DNA of 64,000 bases from positions 62,001-126,000 of the forward strand of contig VXAY01006159.1 in NCBI GenBank assembly GCA_013399855.1, read 5' to 3'. The notes below the pieces were generated by a model that saw nothing but the letters and a program-made list of their open reading frames with translations, was not told the DNA's origin and ran no database searches. The stretch comes from Oxyruncus cristatus (Eukaryota; Chordata; Aves; Passeriformes; Cotingidae). This document shows, piece by piece, positions 23,315 through 36,035 of the stretch; the stretch's first letter is position 1, and each line of letters begins with the position of its first letter. Made by a program: the position numbers and the translations under genes.

Positions 23315-23661
23315 CTGGGTCAGGAGAAAGGAGCAAAGACAGATCTCTGGTCGCATAGGACTATGATTAGAGGCTTTTAAAGCAACTGTCACCAAACTTT
23401 GGGCTTCCATTCAGTGTCCACCTGTCACCAGATTGCTCTCACTGCCTTCTATTTTCTCCTCTTCCTCTCAGATTTTCAGCAAACCGGCATTGTCCATCAC
23501 AAAGGCTGCCACTTAGCCAGGCCAAGTTTACCTGGAGTGAGTCACAGCCAGATCACAGAGTGATGTAACTGCCATTTCTCTGCTTTCCTTGGATCATTAG
23601 TGACCCTGAAATACCTGGGTTGCCCAAAATTCGTCTGTTTTACAGCAAATGACATAACTAC

Positions 23662-23727
23662 CTGAACACAGGACTGCACACCTGCTCTATTCATTCCCAG
23701 TTTTCTCTGGTGACTGTAGATTTCCAC
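23662..23727 (-). other. candidate coding exon, minus strand
   Basis: Minus strand: acceptor CCAAAACTTTTGTAG and donor GTTCAG|GTAGTT bound 66 bases, open in phase 0 throughout (22 residues starting VEIYSHQRKLGMN). It exits in phase 0, compatible with one reading of the 23265-23314 candidate. No motif is recognised. Confidence 0.28.
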
Positions 23728-24915
23728 CTACAAAAGTTTTGGCAGAGACTTGATTACTCACCAACATACTGGAAGTGTTCACAAACAGGTTTGCCTATGT
23801 TTTTCACTGATTGCTTACACACAAAATCTTGTCTACTACACCATACACACAGTGCTAAGAGTTTACTGTTAGTCCAGTAGATATTCTAACAGTCTAAATT
23901 ATCTGACTAGTGCAGAAAAGCCTCACTTTTCTGATGCTATGGTCACCTTTCCACAGTGTACCTCTAGGTCCTGAGCTTGGCAGTCTTCCTGATGCAGATG
24001 AGAGAGGGGCCTTGCTTTAGGACAAGTCTTCAGCCCCTGAGGTCTTCATGAGCAGAACAATGATGTTCATGTTGCAGGATTCTAATTCCTCAGTCTTGGA
24101 TATGTTTGGTTTTATTTTTAAGCTTTTTCCTTGCACCATCTGCTTCCATCTCATTGATTCGCAGCTAGTTCCAATATTACACAATATCTTTACTCCAGGG
24201 CTCTCAGGAGATACCTGCCATCCTCTGCAATTTTACTCCACTATTATACAAACATTTGCTCTACTAAAATCAGTAGTTTCAGCAATATAAAACTATAATT
24301 CTTAGAGGAGAATCCGAGAGACAGGTAAGAGACAGGTTGATTTTTCAAATTGGCAGTAGTTTTACCGAAGTGCACAGTCAGCAAAACTGTATAAAACTGG
24401 AGGTCATTGCATTGTTAAGTTCAAATTTGTCTTTTAGCTGCTCTGTTAAAGCATCTATAAGTGGAAGACATCACAATTATTTATAATGTTGCAGTATAAA
24501 AGTCTGTTTTACAGCCTGTCTGAAATTTAGTAGTTTGTCAATATAGAATATAAAAAACCTTATGCCCAGTAACTCTTCCAGTTTGTTCTGGTTTTGTGCA
24601 ATTTGATGAATTTATATTAAAATCCCAAAAGACATTACAAAAAGCCTTATACCTATGACTTTTAAAGCCATGAGCAAATATGGCAGTTGTGCACTACTCT
24701 ATTATAGTAGCCAACTGTTGATAAATATGCTGTAGAGATACTTAAATATTCAAAATGCTCTGTTCTGGGGAAAATGAACAACTATTTTTATGTTGTCCTT
24801 TATTCCAGCTGTTTTTCCTCAAACAGTTTGGAATATTAATAATTGTAGGAGGATACATGATAATTATAATATAGTGTTATATATGTTATTTGGTTATTAT
24901 TATATGATAGATTTT

Positions 24916-24916
<1 letters not shown>

Positions 24917-25004
<88 letters not shown>
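24917..25004. repeat. (AGAT)22 perfect tetranucleotide microsatellite
   Basis: Twenty-two uninterrupted AGAT units, 88 bases. Perfect arrays of this length are usually highly length-polymorphic. Confidence 0.98.
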
Positions 25005-25109
25005 GGAAATATTTGCCTTCACATCAACCTTCTATAAATTTAACATTTTTTTAAACAGTGATACAGTTCACTGTCTGGCCAGTCAGGTTGAAAGTAGTCA
25101 AATAGTAGC

Positions 25110-25190
25110 CATAATACTACTATATATACTACTATACTATATATACTACTATATATATTCTACTACTATAGTAGAATAGTACACTATAAA
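25110..25190. repeat. TA/CTA-rich imperfect repeat with hairpin potential
   Basis: Short units of TACTAC and TATATA alternate, and the right part contains the near-palindrome TTCTACTACTATAGTAGAA. It lies about 100 bases right of the AGAT array. Confidence 0.8.
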
Positions 25191-25352
25191 GTAAAAATCT
25201 TTTCAAAAGTCTTTCATGTCTTACTGTCATTAACATTTAGTCTCATAAACCACACCAAGTCCTCTCCTGCCATATTTCTCTTGGTCATTATCTAGTTCCT
25301 TGACCGTTCACAGTTAAGGCATTAATTTACACAAATAAAGAGATTTCTTCAT

Positions 25353-25541
25353 TCATAAACTAATTGTCCACGCTGCTAGAATTATTTGTTCTGTTTCTTC
25401 CTTCTGGTGTTTCAGCTGCACACAGTTAAAACACTGAACTACTCTTAAAATTCGTGATTTATCTTTTGCTTCTTGACCTGTGCGCTCCTTCAGCTCTCTC
25501 CTCAGTAACTCCTGTGTTGTCATCTGATTCAACACATGCAC
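25353..25541 (-). other. open minus-strand frame with coiled-coil-like translation
   Basis: Sixty-two codons open on the minus strand, with an acceptor-like CATGTGTTGAATCAG directly before the codons for MTTQELLRRELKERTG and a strong donor-like CACAG|GTCAAG shortly after. The translation is Lys/Glu/Gln-rich. If the minus-strand gene at 22-23 kb is real this could be one of its upstream exons, but the boundaries are not settled. Confidence 0.2.
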
Positions 25542-27036
25542 AAGAAAAACTTAGAGAGGGAGCTGAGTCATTCTCTAAATCGGGGCCATCAACCTCTGAA
25601 CACAAAGTCTTCCTCTGCAGCACTTAAGGGCAAGTATTGTCTATGTGATTTTACATACGACGTTTTGGCTTCTCTTACTTTAAATTATTTGTGTGTCTAT
25701 CTGAAAAGCACATAATTTAGCTTAGTATCCACCAAAATTTTCTTTGTATCTCTATCATTTGTGTTACATAATGCCAAAAACTTATTTATGCTTCTCACTC
25801 CTGTGTTGTATTTCCTTTGGGGTTTTTTTTTCATTTCAAAAGTCTCGCATCTTCAGTGGATTGTTTCTCATACATACACGTAATTTCTGTGAACTGTGAC
25901 TACTTTGCTGTCATTCAGGAACCCTCGAGTCTCAAGGAACGTAACCCCCTGTACAATCACACTGTTATTCCAATCATTCCATTAAAAGATGCTCACAGTG
26001 AATATCAATCTGGCTTAAGTCATCCCTTATACCTAACATTTAAATGACTGACCAACGAGGACATACATTAGACTCCCTGAAAGGGAGGAAAAAGCAAGAC
26101 CAACTGCTTATGTCTTATTATTTTCTTAACCCTATAAAATACCTTACATGCTCTTTGCATTTTTAAATGAATGGACTTGCTTTCAGTCTAGTCCTTGTGC
26201 CTGCCAAAAATGTATGCTCTGGTAGGTTGAAACCACTCTAGCACTACTACAAGTGATTAGAACTATGATTTTTTCATGTTTATGTCCAAGTTGCTGGGTT
26301 ATTTGCAGCTCTGAATAAGATTTACAGGAAGACGTCTTAAGAGCTCTGTATCTGAGTTGTGTTACATTGCTTGAAATAAAACTTTTCAGCACATTTCTTC
26401 AATGTAATTCTTTTCATGTTTGAGGAATTTTCATGCTAGCTCTGTTATTACAAATACTGCCTTTATTAAATTTGTAATATCCTAAATTAGTACTTTTTCT
26501 TTTTTAGTTTTTGTTTTCCCAGATTCATGTGCTTGTATATTTATCTTTTGCCTATCACAGGTTTTGCTTTTTTTGGTTTAACGTTGATTATTTTTTCTCC
26601 TTCTTTTTTACAGTAAGTCATATGGCATTGATGTCTTTAAGGAATTTAAAGGGAAGAAATTAAAGGGAAGAAAATTGAGCCACGTGTCGATGGATGAGAT
26701 TGGCTTTATGGTTTCTTCATGATCTCATTGCATGTTGGTGAAGGGACAGGACTGTGAAATATGAGATGCAAGTGTCACCAAAATATGTCCCTGGTATTGC
26801 AAGGAGTTGCACAAGGAGCTATTTCTTTTCTGCAACATGAAGCATGAGCATTCGTAACTGCAAAACCAAAAACCACTGCCATTATGTTTCCTGTTTTCCT
26901 AATTTCCTTTCTATTGCATGAAGTATAGATGTTGCTATTAACAAATAAAAAAAAAAGAAAGAAAAAAAAACAATACAGGCTATCACCTCTTGTCTCTGTT
27001 TTTCTTAAATCTAGAAATTTTTTGCAAATTTAACTT

Positions 27037-27225
27037 AAAACATTAGTCAAGTGTCTTGCCCTGGTTTTTCATCTTTAGAATCAACTGAAGTATTTCAGCT
27101 TTTAGTGTCTGTCCTGCTTGTTTCCATGATTTCTTTTGTATGTTAGGGATCAATTTTTCAGAAACATCAAGACCTCTTTCAACACTGACACAGCAGGGAA
27201 CTGAGGTGAGTTCTGTTATGTTTCT
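27037..27225 (-). other. open minus-strand frame after a splice-acceptor-like site
   Basis: Minus strand: AATTTAATTTGCTACAG is followed by about 60 open codons (starts RNITELTSVPCCV, contains EKLIPNIQKK, ends at a TAA near 27040). No good donor is seen before the stop. A further open frame at 27385-27585 follows TTATTTTTGCAG. Both are weak upstream candidates for a minus-strand gene. Confidence 0.15.
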
Positions 27226-28646
27226 GTAGCAAATTAAATTCATTTTATTACTATTCAATACCCTGAAACATGAAAACATGTATTTTTCTAAATTTGAATC
27301 AGGTACATTGTGCCTTTTAGGTTAATGCATTTTAAGTACTTCTTTGAGTCAAGTTTGCATATTAACTGAATGAGATTTTATTAGTTATATTCTTTTCATT
27401 CTTTTCAAGAAAAGTCTTTTGCGTTGTATATTAGCTTTATTACTAAAAAGTATAAAATCTTCCCTGACAACTTTCCATTGTGTTAGAGAATATTCAACAA
27501 AGCCTTTAATTTCTTTTGTCTTTCTTTTGTAAACTGGGGTAGTTAAGGGGGAAAAAAAAGAGTCTTCCAAGGATGTGGTGTCTGCCTGCAAAAATAATGC
27601 TGTCATTCATCGTTAGAGAAAACATGCAGAGGTTATAGCTGTGTGAGCTATTTAAAAATCAAAAGCAGCACAGTCAGAGTGTAGCTGTGTTTGGAGGAGC
27701 AGTACATAAAAGTTATCCCTCAAGAACATATCGTTCTACAGGGTAACCAAATATAATTATTTCATGTGGTGCCACATAATTGAGATGACTTGGAATTCCC
27801 CCTCTTGTAACACTTTTGATCTGTCTGTTGAGTTTGACAGGGTAAGGTTAAATCTCCTTCTCCTGTCATGGGTTAGAAAATACTTCTGGTCCTAAGAATA
27901 GCTCATTAAAGGTGGATGGAAAGTCTGCTGTTCTAATGTACATATTAATTACCATAACCCTCAGTGAATTTATCTTTGCTGGCAGAATGTCATACCTTGC
28001 TGCTGTATCTAAGAAACTCGAGTTTCTTGTTGATTAAAACTGTCACTTGCCTGGAATAACTAGGTCCATTAAAGTAAAAACGTGGGAAGTGGAGCAAGAT
28101 TTTTTTTTTTAGATATACACTTCTGTTATAAGGAAATCAGCTTTCTTTTTAGAGAGAATTTGAACTGAACACAGGACTTTTGAGTCAGTAAGCTCAGATG
28201 ATAAACTCCACTACTCTTTCGGACCTCATATTCCCTCTGCGGAATTACTGGTTGGCAGCAATGTCACTCGTGGCAGAAAACATGTTAGTAGGAAAATTTA
28301 CCAATGTGCTTGAATCTTAGAACTTAAAGTGAGTGATGCCAGGGACATCTGTAGCCTGGAGGAAGAGCCAAAACACTGTTTTCTTCCTACAATACACCTG
28401 GAAAACTTAGTAAGGAAGGAGTGCTGGAGAATATATACATCACCAGGTCTGTATGTACGTCACTGGATATGTGCCTCTCTGTTTCCACAGGAGCTCCCTT
28501 ATCTTTTTGCATGTTCTCTGCCCCAGCACAAGGAGAATCACTGTGTAACCATAGTTTGAGGTGTGTGCTACAGGGCATTCTTTTGTCCAATCTACAATGA
28601 TTTTTTGACTCACCTCGCAGAGTGCAGTGCAGGGTGAGTAAAAGTG

Positions 28647-28978
28647 TCACAGAATGGGTCAGGTTGGAAGGGACCACAGTGGGTCACGTGGTCCATCCTC
28701 CCTGCTCAAGCAGGGTCATCCCAGAGCACACTGCACAGGATTGCATCCAGACTGTTCTTGAACACCTGGCACAGGATTGCATCCAGACTGTTCTTGAATA
28801 CCTCCAGTGAGGGAGACTCCACACCCACTCTGGACAACCTGTTCCAGAGCGTGATCACCGGCATGGTAAAAAAGTTCTTTGTGTGTGCATTAGTTCCTTC
28901 CCATTGCTTCTTGTCCTATTACTTGGCACCACCAAGAAGAGCCTGGCTCCATCCTCTTGGCACCTCCAAATATAACCC
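28647..28978 (-). mobile_element. CR1 LINE 3' fragment, minus strand, with internal duplication
   Basis: Plus-strand sequence is the reverse complement of CR1: TCACAGAATGGGTCAGGTTG, GAAGGGACCACAGTGGGTCA, CATCCTCCCTGCTCAAGCAGG, ACTCCACACCCACTCTGGAC, AACCTGTTCCAGAG, TTCTTGTCCTATTACTTGGC, GAGCCTGGCTCCATCCTCTT. It contains a 36-bp tandem duplication (28734-28769 and 28770-28805). The 126-codon plus-strand frame across it is antisense repeat, not a gene. Confidence 0.92.
28734..28805. repeat. 36-bp tandem duplication inside CR1
   Basis: Two adjacent 36-base units start CACAGGATTGCATCCAGACT and differ only near their ends (AACACCTGG versus AATACCTCC). The CR1 consensus has one copy here. Confidence 0.93.
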
Positions 28979-29550
28979 TAAAAAATTAGTAACAGCCTTG
29001 TTTGGCTTTCCTTTCAGCTGCTGAAATAAGATACTGGTTTTCTCTAAGTGTATGTAGATGGATGTCTGGAGCTTGTGAGCCACCAAATGTGGGACTTGTG
29101 GGATAACTGTTGGAGTTGCAAGGCAAACAAGAAGCTGCAGAGCACTGGGTAGTGACAGTGCTTGCCTAAAATTCAGTTAAGGATCCACTGTTCTTAATAA
29201 GAAGGGCAATCCACCTGCAGAGTTTCCAATAGAATGAACATCTCCATCACATACATCATCATCACCAAGTGACAAAGTATAGAAAAAAGATCTCTGTACA
29301 CCTTCAAAGCATGTGGCACTAGAGAAAAAATTGCAAAATAAAATTTGCCCTGTCTTATTAGAGCTTGGCCAATTTTGTGGCAGAAAACTAAATACTACTA
29401 TATAATTATTTAGATACTTAACTGTGTCCTCTCTGGGATTGAAAGCATTTATTGTTTTAGAAACTTTTTCCCCAGTTGTTTAAACTCTTTTCTGTGAGCT
29501 TGAAATCTTGTCTGTGCATTATTTTTAGCCTGTAGGTAATCCACAGCTAA

Positions 29551-29600
29551 TCCTAGAATGGCCTGAGTTGGAAGGGACTTTATTAGTCTGAGACTAGAAT
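29551..29600 (-). mobile_element. short CR1 3' tail fragment, minus strand
   Basis: CCTAGAATGGCCTGAGTTGG followed by AAGGGACTTTATTAG matches the reverse complement of the CR1 terminus (AGAATGG..TTGGAAGGGAC). About 35-50 bases are recognisable. It lies 570 bases from the larger CR1 in the same orientation. Confidence 0.7.
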
Positions 29601-32600
29601 TTATACCTGGAAAATTGAGTGCCTTGGTTGTGATTGAACGTGTGTGATATTCCTGTTACCAGTGGATATTCAGCACACCACCACTGCTAGACATTTTGGC
29701 ACGACTAGCTCAAATGCTGTTTTGAGTTATTTTTCTCTGATGGCCATTTAAATTTTTTTGTTTATGTTTAGGCTGTGATCATCAAAACCCGAAAGGAACA
29801 TCAAATTACTGAGCATGTTCTTTTGCCAATTCGACAAAATATTCCCAGAAATGTTTTTAAGTGTTCACTGACTGGCAGACAGCAGTGCCTTTTTATCCAG
29901 TAGCACTGTCTCCCATGGGATCAGCACAGTTGCTGGACCTTGCCTCTCCCTAATGTCCTCAGCAGAGTCTCTCTGAGTGACAGGGCTCTGCCCACACATT
30001 GCCATGGCAGAACTCCCCCGAGATGCTCCCCTTTGAACCTGCTGAGCCTATGGCATCCCACATTCTTTATTTCTGAATATAAATCTCCTGCTCATAAGTG
30101 CTTCCCTTAAATGGCTGGATTTCAGTACGTTTAATTCTTTCAACTTTGAGTGTTTTACACCTACCAGTTTTTGTTGGAGCCCAAAGAGGCATCTCTTTGT
30201 TTCTAAACTCATTAACACAGCAAGCCCAGGGATGATTTGCCTCTGCATGGCTCTTCTCTCCAGCCTGCGATGAATTGCGCTGTTTTACAGAAGAAAGCAA
30301 AATGTTTCTCCATCTGTAGCTTGGTGTAAAGTTCATCCACTCCAGTACATGAAGTAAGACATCTTGCCAACAGTATACCAAGCAGTATTGCCAAGAGTCA
30401 CAGGCCCCCTTCCTTGGAAACCATTGTGATTTTCACTGCTGCTCTGGGGAGGCAGCCACCAGTCTCTTTCCCAGGCTGGGTTTGCCCTGGGTTTGGGTTG
30501 TAAAACTTAAAACTGGAAAGCAGGGCTGTAAACTGGAGAAAGGCAAGGCAAGTCATTCCTCGGCTAACAATTCCACCATTTCTCTTTTCATAACTCTTAA
30601 TAAAGCCTTGGATATATTGCCAATCACATTGCAAATCACCCTGCTTCCGTGATTCTTTACTAAATTTCAGGCAAATTCATCATGAAAATATTAAGCAGTT
30701 GAAGTGAGATATCTGTAACATTCATGAAACAGTAATTCCTACACATTCTAGGAAAGTCAGAGGCATTTACCCTGCTGGTGAGCTTTTACTGAGCATAAGG
30801 AATGATCAAGTTATGACCCTTTACTAGTTGTTAGAGAAACCTAAGGCTGTTCATTTTAACTACTGCATTAACCAAACATGATTTTTTTTTTTATTAGAAT
30901 GATTCTTGGTAGTATAACAGAAGGCAAAAAGGGATTTTTTTTTTTTTTTTTGCAAACCTGCTCCTTTAGCCAGCCATCTTATGTTCATCCCTTCTCAAAG
31001 AAACATCTGCAGGAGAAGTGGTGGCAATCTGAGGCCTCAGAAGAGTTCTCAAGGCACAGCTCACAGATAAGCCAGTTTACTGTAGTTCGTTTCCTATCTA
31101 CTTCATGCCACTCTACAGCATTATTCATTCTTCTCACCCTCAGGACTTCAATTTTTTTTCATCCTGCTCTACCGAAAGGCAAATTACAGACCTTATTTAA
31201 TCCTGAAGAGCAAGGATGTTAATTGGGTTGAAAATGGTAATGATGCATCTAATTCAGTCTTATCTGCGCTGCTCATCCTGCTCTCAGGACACCTGAGTGC
31301 ACCTGCATCCCAGAACAGAGGCTTGAACATGTATTTTTCTGTGTTACACCCAGCTCCTCTTTGACCCATTAGCAATGGCACATTACCTAGTGCATCAAAA
31401 GTGAATCCCACAATACTTCTTCTCATTCTGTTTCTGAGTAAGAGCAGGTATGTGGTCAAGACATTTTTTATATTTATTGCCTCAGTTAAAGCATAATTAG
31501 TTCCATGAAAAGGAAGGGGATTAGCCACCTCCACTTTAGCTAAAACCTCTGTCACCTTTACATTTCAGACTTCTTCAGCTATTTCAATTACCAGTCAAGG
31601 AGGGGTTTAAGTCTGCAGTATAATAATACTTGCAACTACTAGTAAATAGCATTTTACAGCATTAACTAGTCTGTCCTTACTACATCCATTTTCAGGCAGG
31701 CAAATAAATGTTATTATCCTCATTTTACAAACACATTGATTAAGTGACTTACCTAAAGGCCACACATCAATTCCAATGTCAGTGCCAAGATTAGCACAGA
31801 GAAACTTCTGCATTGCAGACACAAAAAAATGACCTATATTATCAAGCCCACCCCTGCCCCCCTCAGAAACCAACGATCCATTCTTGCTGTGCAGTCTAGA
31901 GGGCAATTACCCTCCTCTCAACCCCCACGGGCTTTGTCCACCTGGGAAGCTGCTCCTTGCTGGTGGCTCAAAATAGTTCCCAAGTACTTCTCTCTCACAG
32001 GAAGCTTTTCCATCAGCCTCCTGCCTTTAACACAAGGGGTGGAAGGCACTGCCTGGAGAACCTTTGAAACTCCCACGTTTGTGCCTGAGCTTGTGGAGGC
32101 AGAAGGTGAGGGAAGGGAAAGGGGCTCATGCTGCTCGCCAAAGGCAAAGTGAAGATGAGTAATGACATGAGGAAGCAGCAGGGGCAGCATTTAGTGGAAA
32201 TTAGGATGGTCTTTTAAGATCTCATTTTAAGAGATTTTTTGCCTCTCCAACCAAGCAAATTTTCAATTTAAAGTTGTGTACAACAGGTACGATTATCTCT
32301 TCTAGAACTGCTGTAGCTACTGTTTGAAACTGTGGTAGGTGCAATGGTAATGCTGGAAGCTGGGTCTTCAGCTCTAAAATGCAGCAGCATCTCTAGTCCT
32401 TCGTCTGCTGAGCTATTTGGTACACTGCTCTATTTTAAAGCTCCTGCTTTTAAATTTAGGAGGGGTTTTGGATTTGACCCTCCATTGTCTGGTTTAGACA
32501 GACAGACAGACTTAAGTGATAAGTAACAGACCTTAACCGTGTGCATGAATGTAGAGCAAGTAACACCACAGCATGCAAACATCTATTAAACAACACTGAG

Positions 32601-34976
32601 TTTCTAATGGTAAAAATCTACTCTGCTTACGGGCAGTTATTTCTAAGGAGGAATGTATGTTGGCTGTATTTGTTTCCCATCCAGAACAAGTCTCCCTGCC
32701 TGGAAAAACAAACCAGAGACACTCGGGACAGCACTTTTAACAGCTAATTTAGGCCATCTATGTGTAAGGGCGGCAATGTTTTGCTCTGATTTAGGTACAG
32801 GCCAAAAAAAATGCTTCTTGACTCAACTTCTAAATGTGTCAGGGAATCAAGATAATCACAAATTTTTTGAACCCCAGTACTATAGTTCATCAACAGGTTC
32901 ACAAATCTGCCACTGAAGCCCGCGGGTGTCATCTGCCAACACCTGAATTTGACCTAGTCATCGAAGCTGATACTGTGCCAACCATCTGAAAGCAGATACA
33001 TTGAAAAACTGTCGAGCATTTATGATAGATACTGGTATTTCAGACCAGAGTCCCAGGTGATGAATTATATTCTTAATAAGCATACATGACAAAGTTAAAT
33101 TTAGAAGTAGAATTTGGACTAGTTGCCAAGTTTACTGAAGGTCATTTATGCCTTTTTTTTTTTTAAACCCATGTAGACTCTCAGAGGAAATGTGTGAACT
33201 TACCTTCAAAATACCTCAAATATTAACCGTATGAATTATACATTTGCCTTTTTGTGTCTTTTAAAAGATTATTTCTTGCATAAAACTAACATCATTCAAT
33301 TTATTGCTTGCGAGTCACCTGCAGATTGCAGTATCAGAATTATTCAATAGGTTTATGCCTGTCAGAATTTTATATTAGCTCCATTATTCACTAACAGCAA
33401 AAAAATAAAGCACCTTTCTAAATGAATGCTTAGGCATGTGTTTTTTCTTGTCACTTCATTGGCTTGTCTTCTGTGTAACTTCAGTCTTTACTCTTCCACC
33501 TCAGAAATATTAAGGTGTCACATACAGAAGTGATAAGTTTAGCTGCATTAAACTGTGATAGAGGGTTAATTTTGTGTAGGGAAAAAGCAAAACATGGCTG
33601 GATGGCCAAAGATGTGATTATGTGTTCTGAAGCCTGATAAATATTGTAGCATGCCATAATTTAAGAAGCTCAAGGGCTTCACAGCCTTAATTGCATTTTA
33701 ATCATGGCAACTCTGTTCAATTATGTACTCTGGCTTCTTCAAAAATAAAAGCACTTCAGTCTTTGAGAAGATATTGTGGTACATCTCACCTGCAGGGCTG
33801 CTGCCCTTTTGTCTCCAGTGGTGGTTCTGGGTGCTATGAAATGCAAAACCAAAAGCTTCTGCGCCGGGAAAAAATGCCAACGTGACTGAAAAACCCAATC
33901 AAGAATGAAACAAGAGGAAGTAATACAGCAGACAATAAAATAAAGAAAGACAGTGCTTTCATGCAAATGACACATTCTCTTTAGCATGCATGTTCCGCAG
34001 AGCCAGTAGCATCTAATTCATTACACTGCACGGTGGGCACCTCATTTGAGGTTGATCCTCAGCTAATACCACTGTTGAAAGAAAGTTTTGTTATAGCTCC
34101 TCCTGTTTTGTAATTTATTTTACTGAGCTTCCCATAAGCTCTGTGTTACCTTCTCACTAAAAGAAATTAATGATTTTGACTAGGCACTTCAATTTCAATC
34201 TACAAAAGCACTTAGAGGAATGCCTATGCCCGTCTTCTGAAACTTTTAACCGTCTTATTGCCTTTGGTGAAACTTCTCATATTATTAGAGTCACAGGCAT
34301 GCTTTAGTATTTCACTGGATTAAGTTTTTAGCCATTTTTCCTTTCTTTGCATTTATTTCTATGACGTAGCTTCTTAAATCTCTAGGGGGTTGATGATACT
34401 TCAGCATTTTATCATGTTTTTTGGCTAGTTTTCGTATGAAAAGTTCACAGATAACTCGTCTCTTTCATTCACTTCCAGAATCCGCTCATGAGTTTAATAA
34501 ATATCTCAAGTCAGAGTGTATAATGAAATGAAATATTCAGTAGTGCTTTCAAAAGAAGTTAAAATTACCTAGTGAACAAAAAGTCTTATATTCACTTTCA
34601 GGAGTCCTTACAAACAAAAGTATTGTGTTTGTCCAGAAACATAATTTTTGCAGGAGCTGTGGGTGAAATTCTCTTTACTTCCCATGTGTCAGAAGTCAGG
34701 TTAGCTGATCAAAACACTCCCCTGAGGCCTTAAAATCTCTGGGGCATATTGAAGCATCAGATCAATGATATGTTATCTTTGTTTCAAAAGAACAATTCTC
34801 TGTGATCATTACTGCTGTGCTAGCTGATCTTTTTAAATTAACATAGCACAAAACAATTTCACAAAATCAATTCATATTCCTGTCTCCGAAGTTCCAATTT
34901 TAAATATAGAAACAGCGGAGTCAGAAAATGGGTATTTGCAGGAAAAAGGTGCCTTTTATTTCCCAAACAACTTGTC
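29600..34976. other. unique AT-rich sequence, nothing firm
   Basis: Contains a T17 run (30935-30951) and other homopolymers. Minus-strand frames at 30.05-30.39 kb are open in three phases at once with splice-like borders (for example CTTCTGTAAAACAG and AACTG|GTAGGT), so no single reading is preferred. A GC-richer patch at 31.83-32.19 kb has open frames on both strands and no recognised repeat. Confidence 0.4.
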
Positions 34977-36035
34977 TGTTGTGAGTTGACCTGGCTGAAT
35001 GCCAGGTGCCCACCAAAGCTGCTCTATTACCCCCCTCCTCAGCTGGAAAGGGATGAGAAAATATGACTAAAAGTTCATGGGTTGGGATAAGGGCAGGGAG
35101 AGATCACTCACTAGTTACCGTCAGGGGAAAAACAGACTCAACTTGGGGAAATTGGTTTGATTTATTGCCAATCAAATTAGAGTAGGAAATAAAACCTAAT
35201 CTTAAAACACATTTCCCCCCCACACTCCTCTCTTCTTCCCAGGCTCAACTTCACTCCCCATTTTCTCTACCTCCTTCTCCCCAGAGGTGCAGGGGGATGG
35301 GGGCTGAAGGCAGTTCATCACACGTTGTCTCTGCCACTCCTTTCTCCTCGCGGGGAGGGCTCCTCACACTCTCCCCCTGCTCCAGTGTGGGGTCCCTCCC
35401 ACAGGAGACAGTCCTCCCCAAGCTTCTCCAATGTGAGTCCTTCCCATGGGCTGCAGTTCTTCCTGGACTGTTCCAGTGTGGGTCCTTCCCATGGGGTGCA
35501 GTCCTTCAGGAATAAGCTGTTCCAGCGTAGGTCCCCTGCAGGGTCGCAAATCCTGCCAGCAAACCTGCTCCAGTGTGGGCTCCTCTCTCCACAGGTCCCT
35601 GCCAGGAGTCTGCTCCAGTGTAGGTTTCCCATGGAGTCACAGCCTCCTCCAGGCACCCTCCTGCTCCAAGGTGGGGCCCTCCACAGGCTGCAGGTGGATC
35701 TCTGCTCCCCCATGGACCTCAGTGGGCTGCAGGGGCACAGCTGCAGTTTGCACCCTGGGCTGCAAGGGAATCTCAGCTCCGGCACCTGGGGCACCTCCTG
35801 CCTCTCCTTCTTCACTGACCGGGGTGTCTGCAGGGCTGTTCCTCTCGCATATTCTCACTCCCCTCTCTGGCTGTCACGGCACATGACCCCTGTCACTGAT
35901 GGCCTTGCCCTTGGCCAGTGGTGGGTCCGTCCTGGAGCCGTCTGGCACTGGCTCTGTCGGACACGGGGGAAGCTCCCAGCAGCTTCCAGCAGAAGCCACC
36001 CCTGCTACCAGAACCTTGCCACCCAAACCCAATGC
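34977..36035 (-). mobile_element. avian endogenous-retrovirus LTR (solo-type), minus strand
   Basis: About 1,060 bases matching, from memory, an LTR family abundant in songbird genomes. The plus strand begins TGTTGTGAGTTGACC, the complement of an LTR 3' end in ..CAACA, and ends at CTTGCCACCCAAACCCAATGC, the complement of the LTR 5' end. In the sense (minus) orientation an AATAAA sits at 35166-35161, about 185 bases from the 3' end, consistent with an R/U5 layout. The centre (35378-35745) is a GC-rich array of about eight units. No gag, pol or env sequence adjoins it, so it is a solo LTR or isolated fragment. No clear target-site duplication was found. Long frames here, including one of 247 codons, are repeat artefacts. 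Confidence 0.85.
35378..35745. repeat. minisatellite-like array inside the LTR
   Basis: Eight imperfect units, each starting with a version of TGCTCCAGTGTGGGTCC, begin near 35378, 35424, 35469, 35518, 35566, 35611, 35662 and 35703, a spacing of 41-51 bases. The units carry CCCATGGG and GCTGCAG motifs. Confidence 0.85.

Noticed and set aside
24917..25004. Regular repeat that could be mistaken for an array of binding sites
   Set aside because: It is a plain tetranucleotide microsatellite.
28644..29024. A 126-codon plus-strand frame
   Set aside because: It is antisense CR1 sequence with a 36-bp duplication.
35378..35745. CRISPR-like repeat/spacer spacing
   Set aside because: Units are degenerate along their whole length with no unique spacers, and the genome is eukaryotic; it is an LTR minisatellite.
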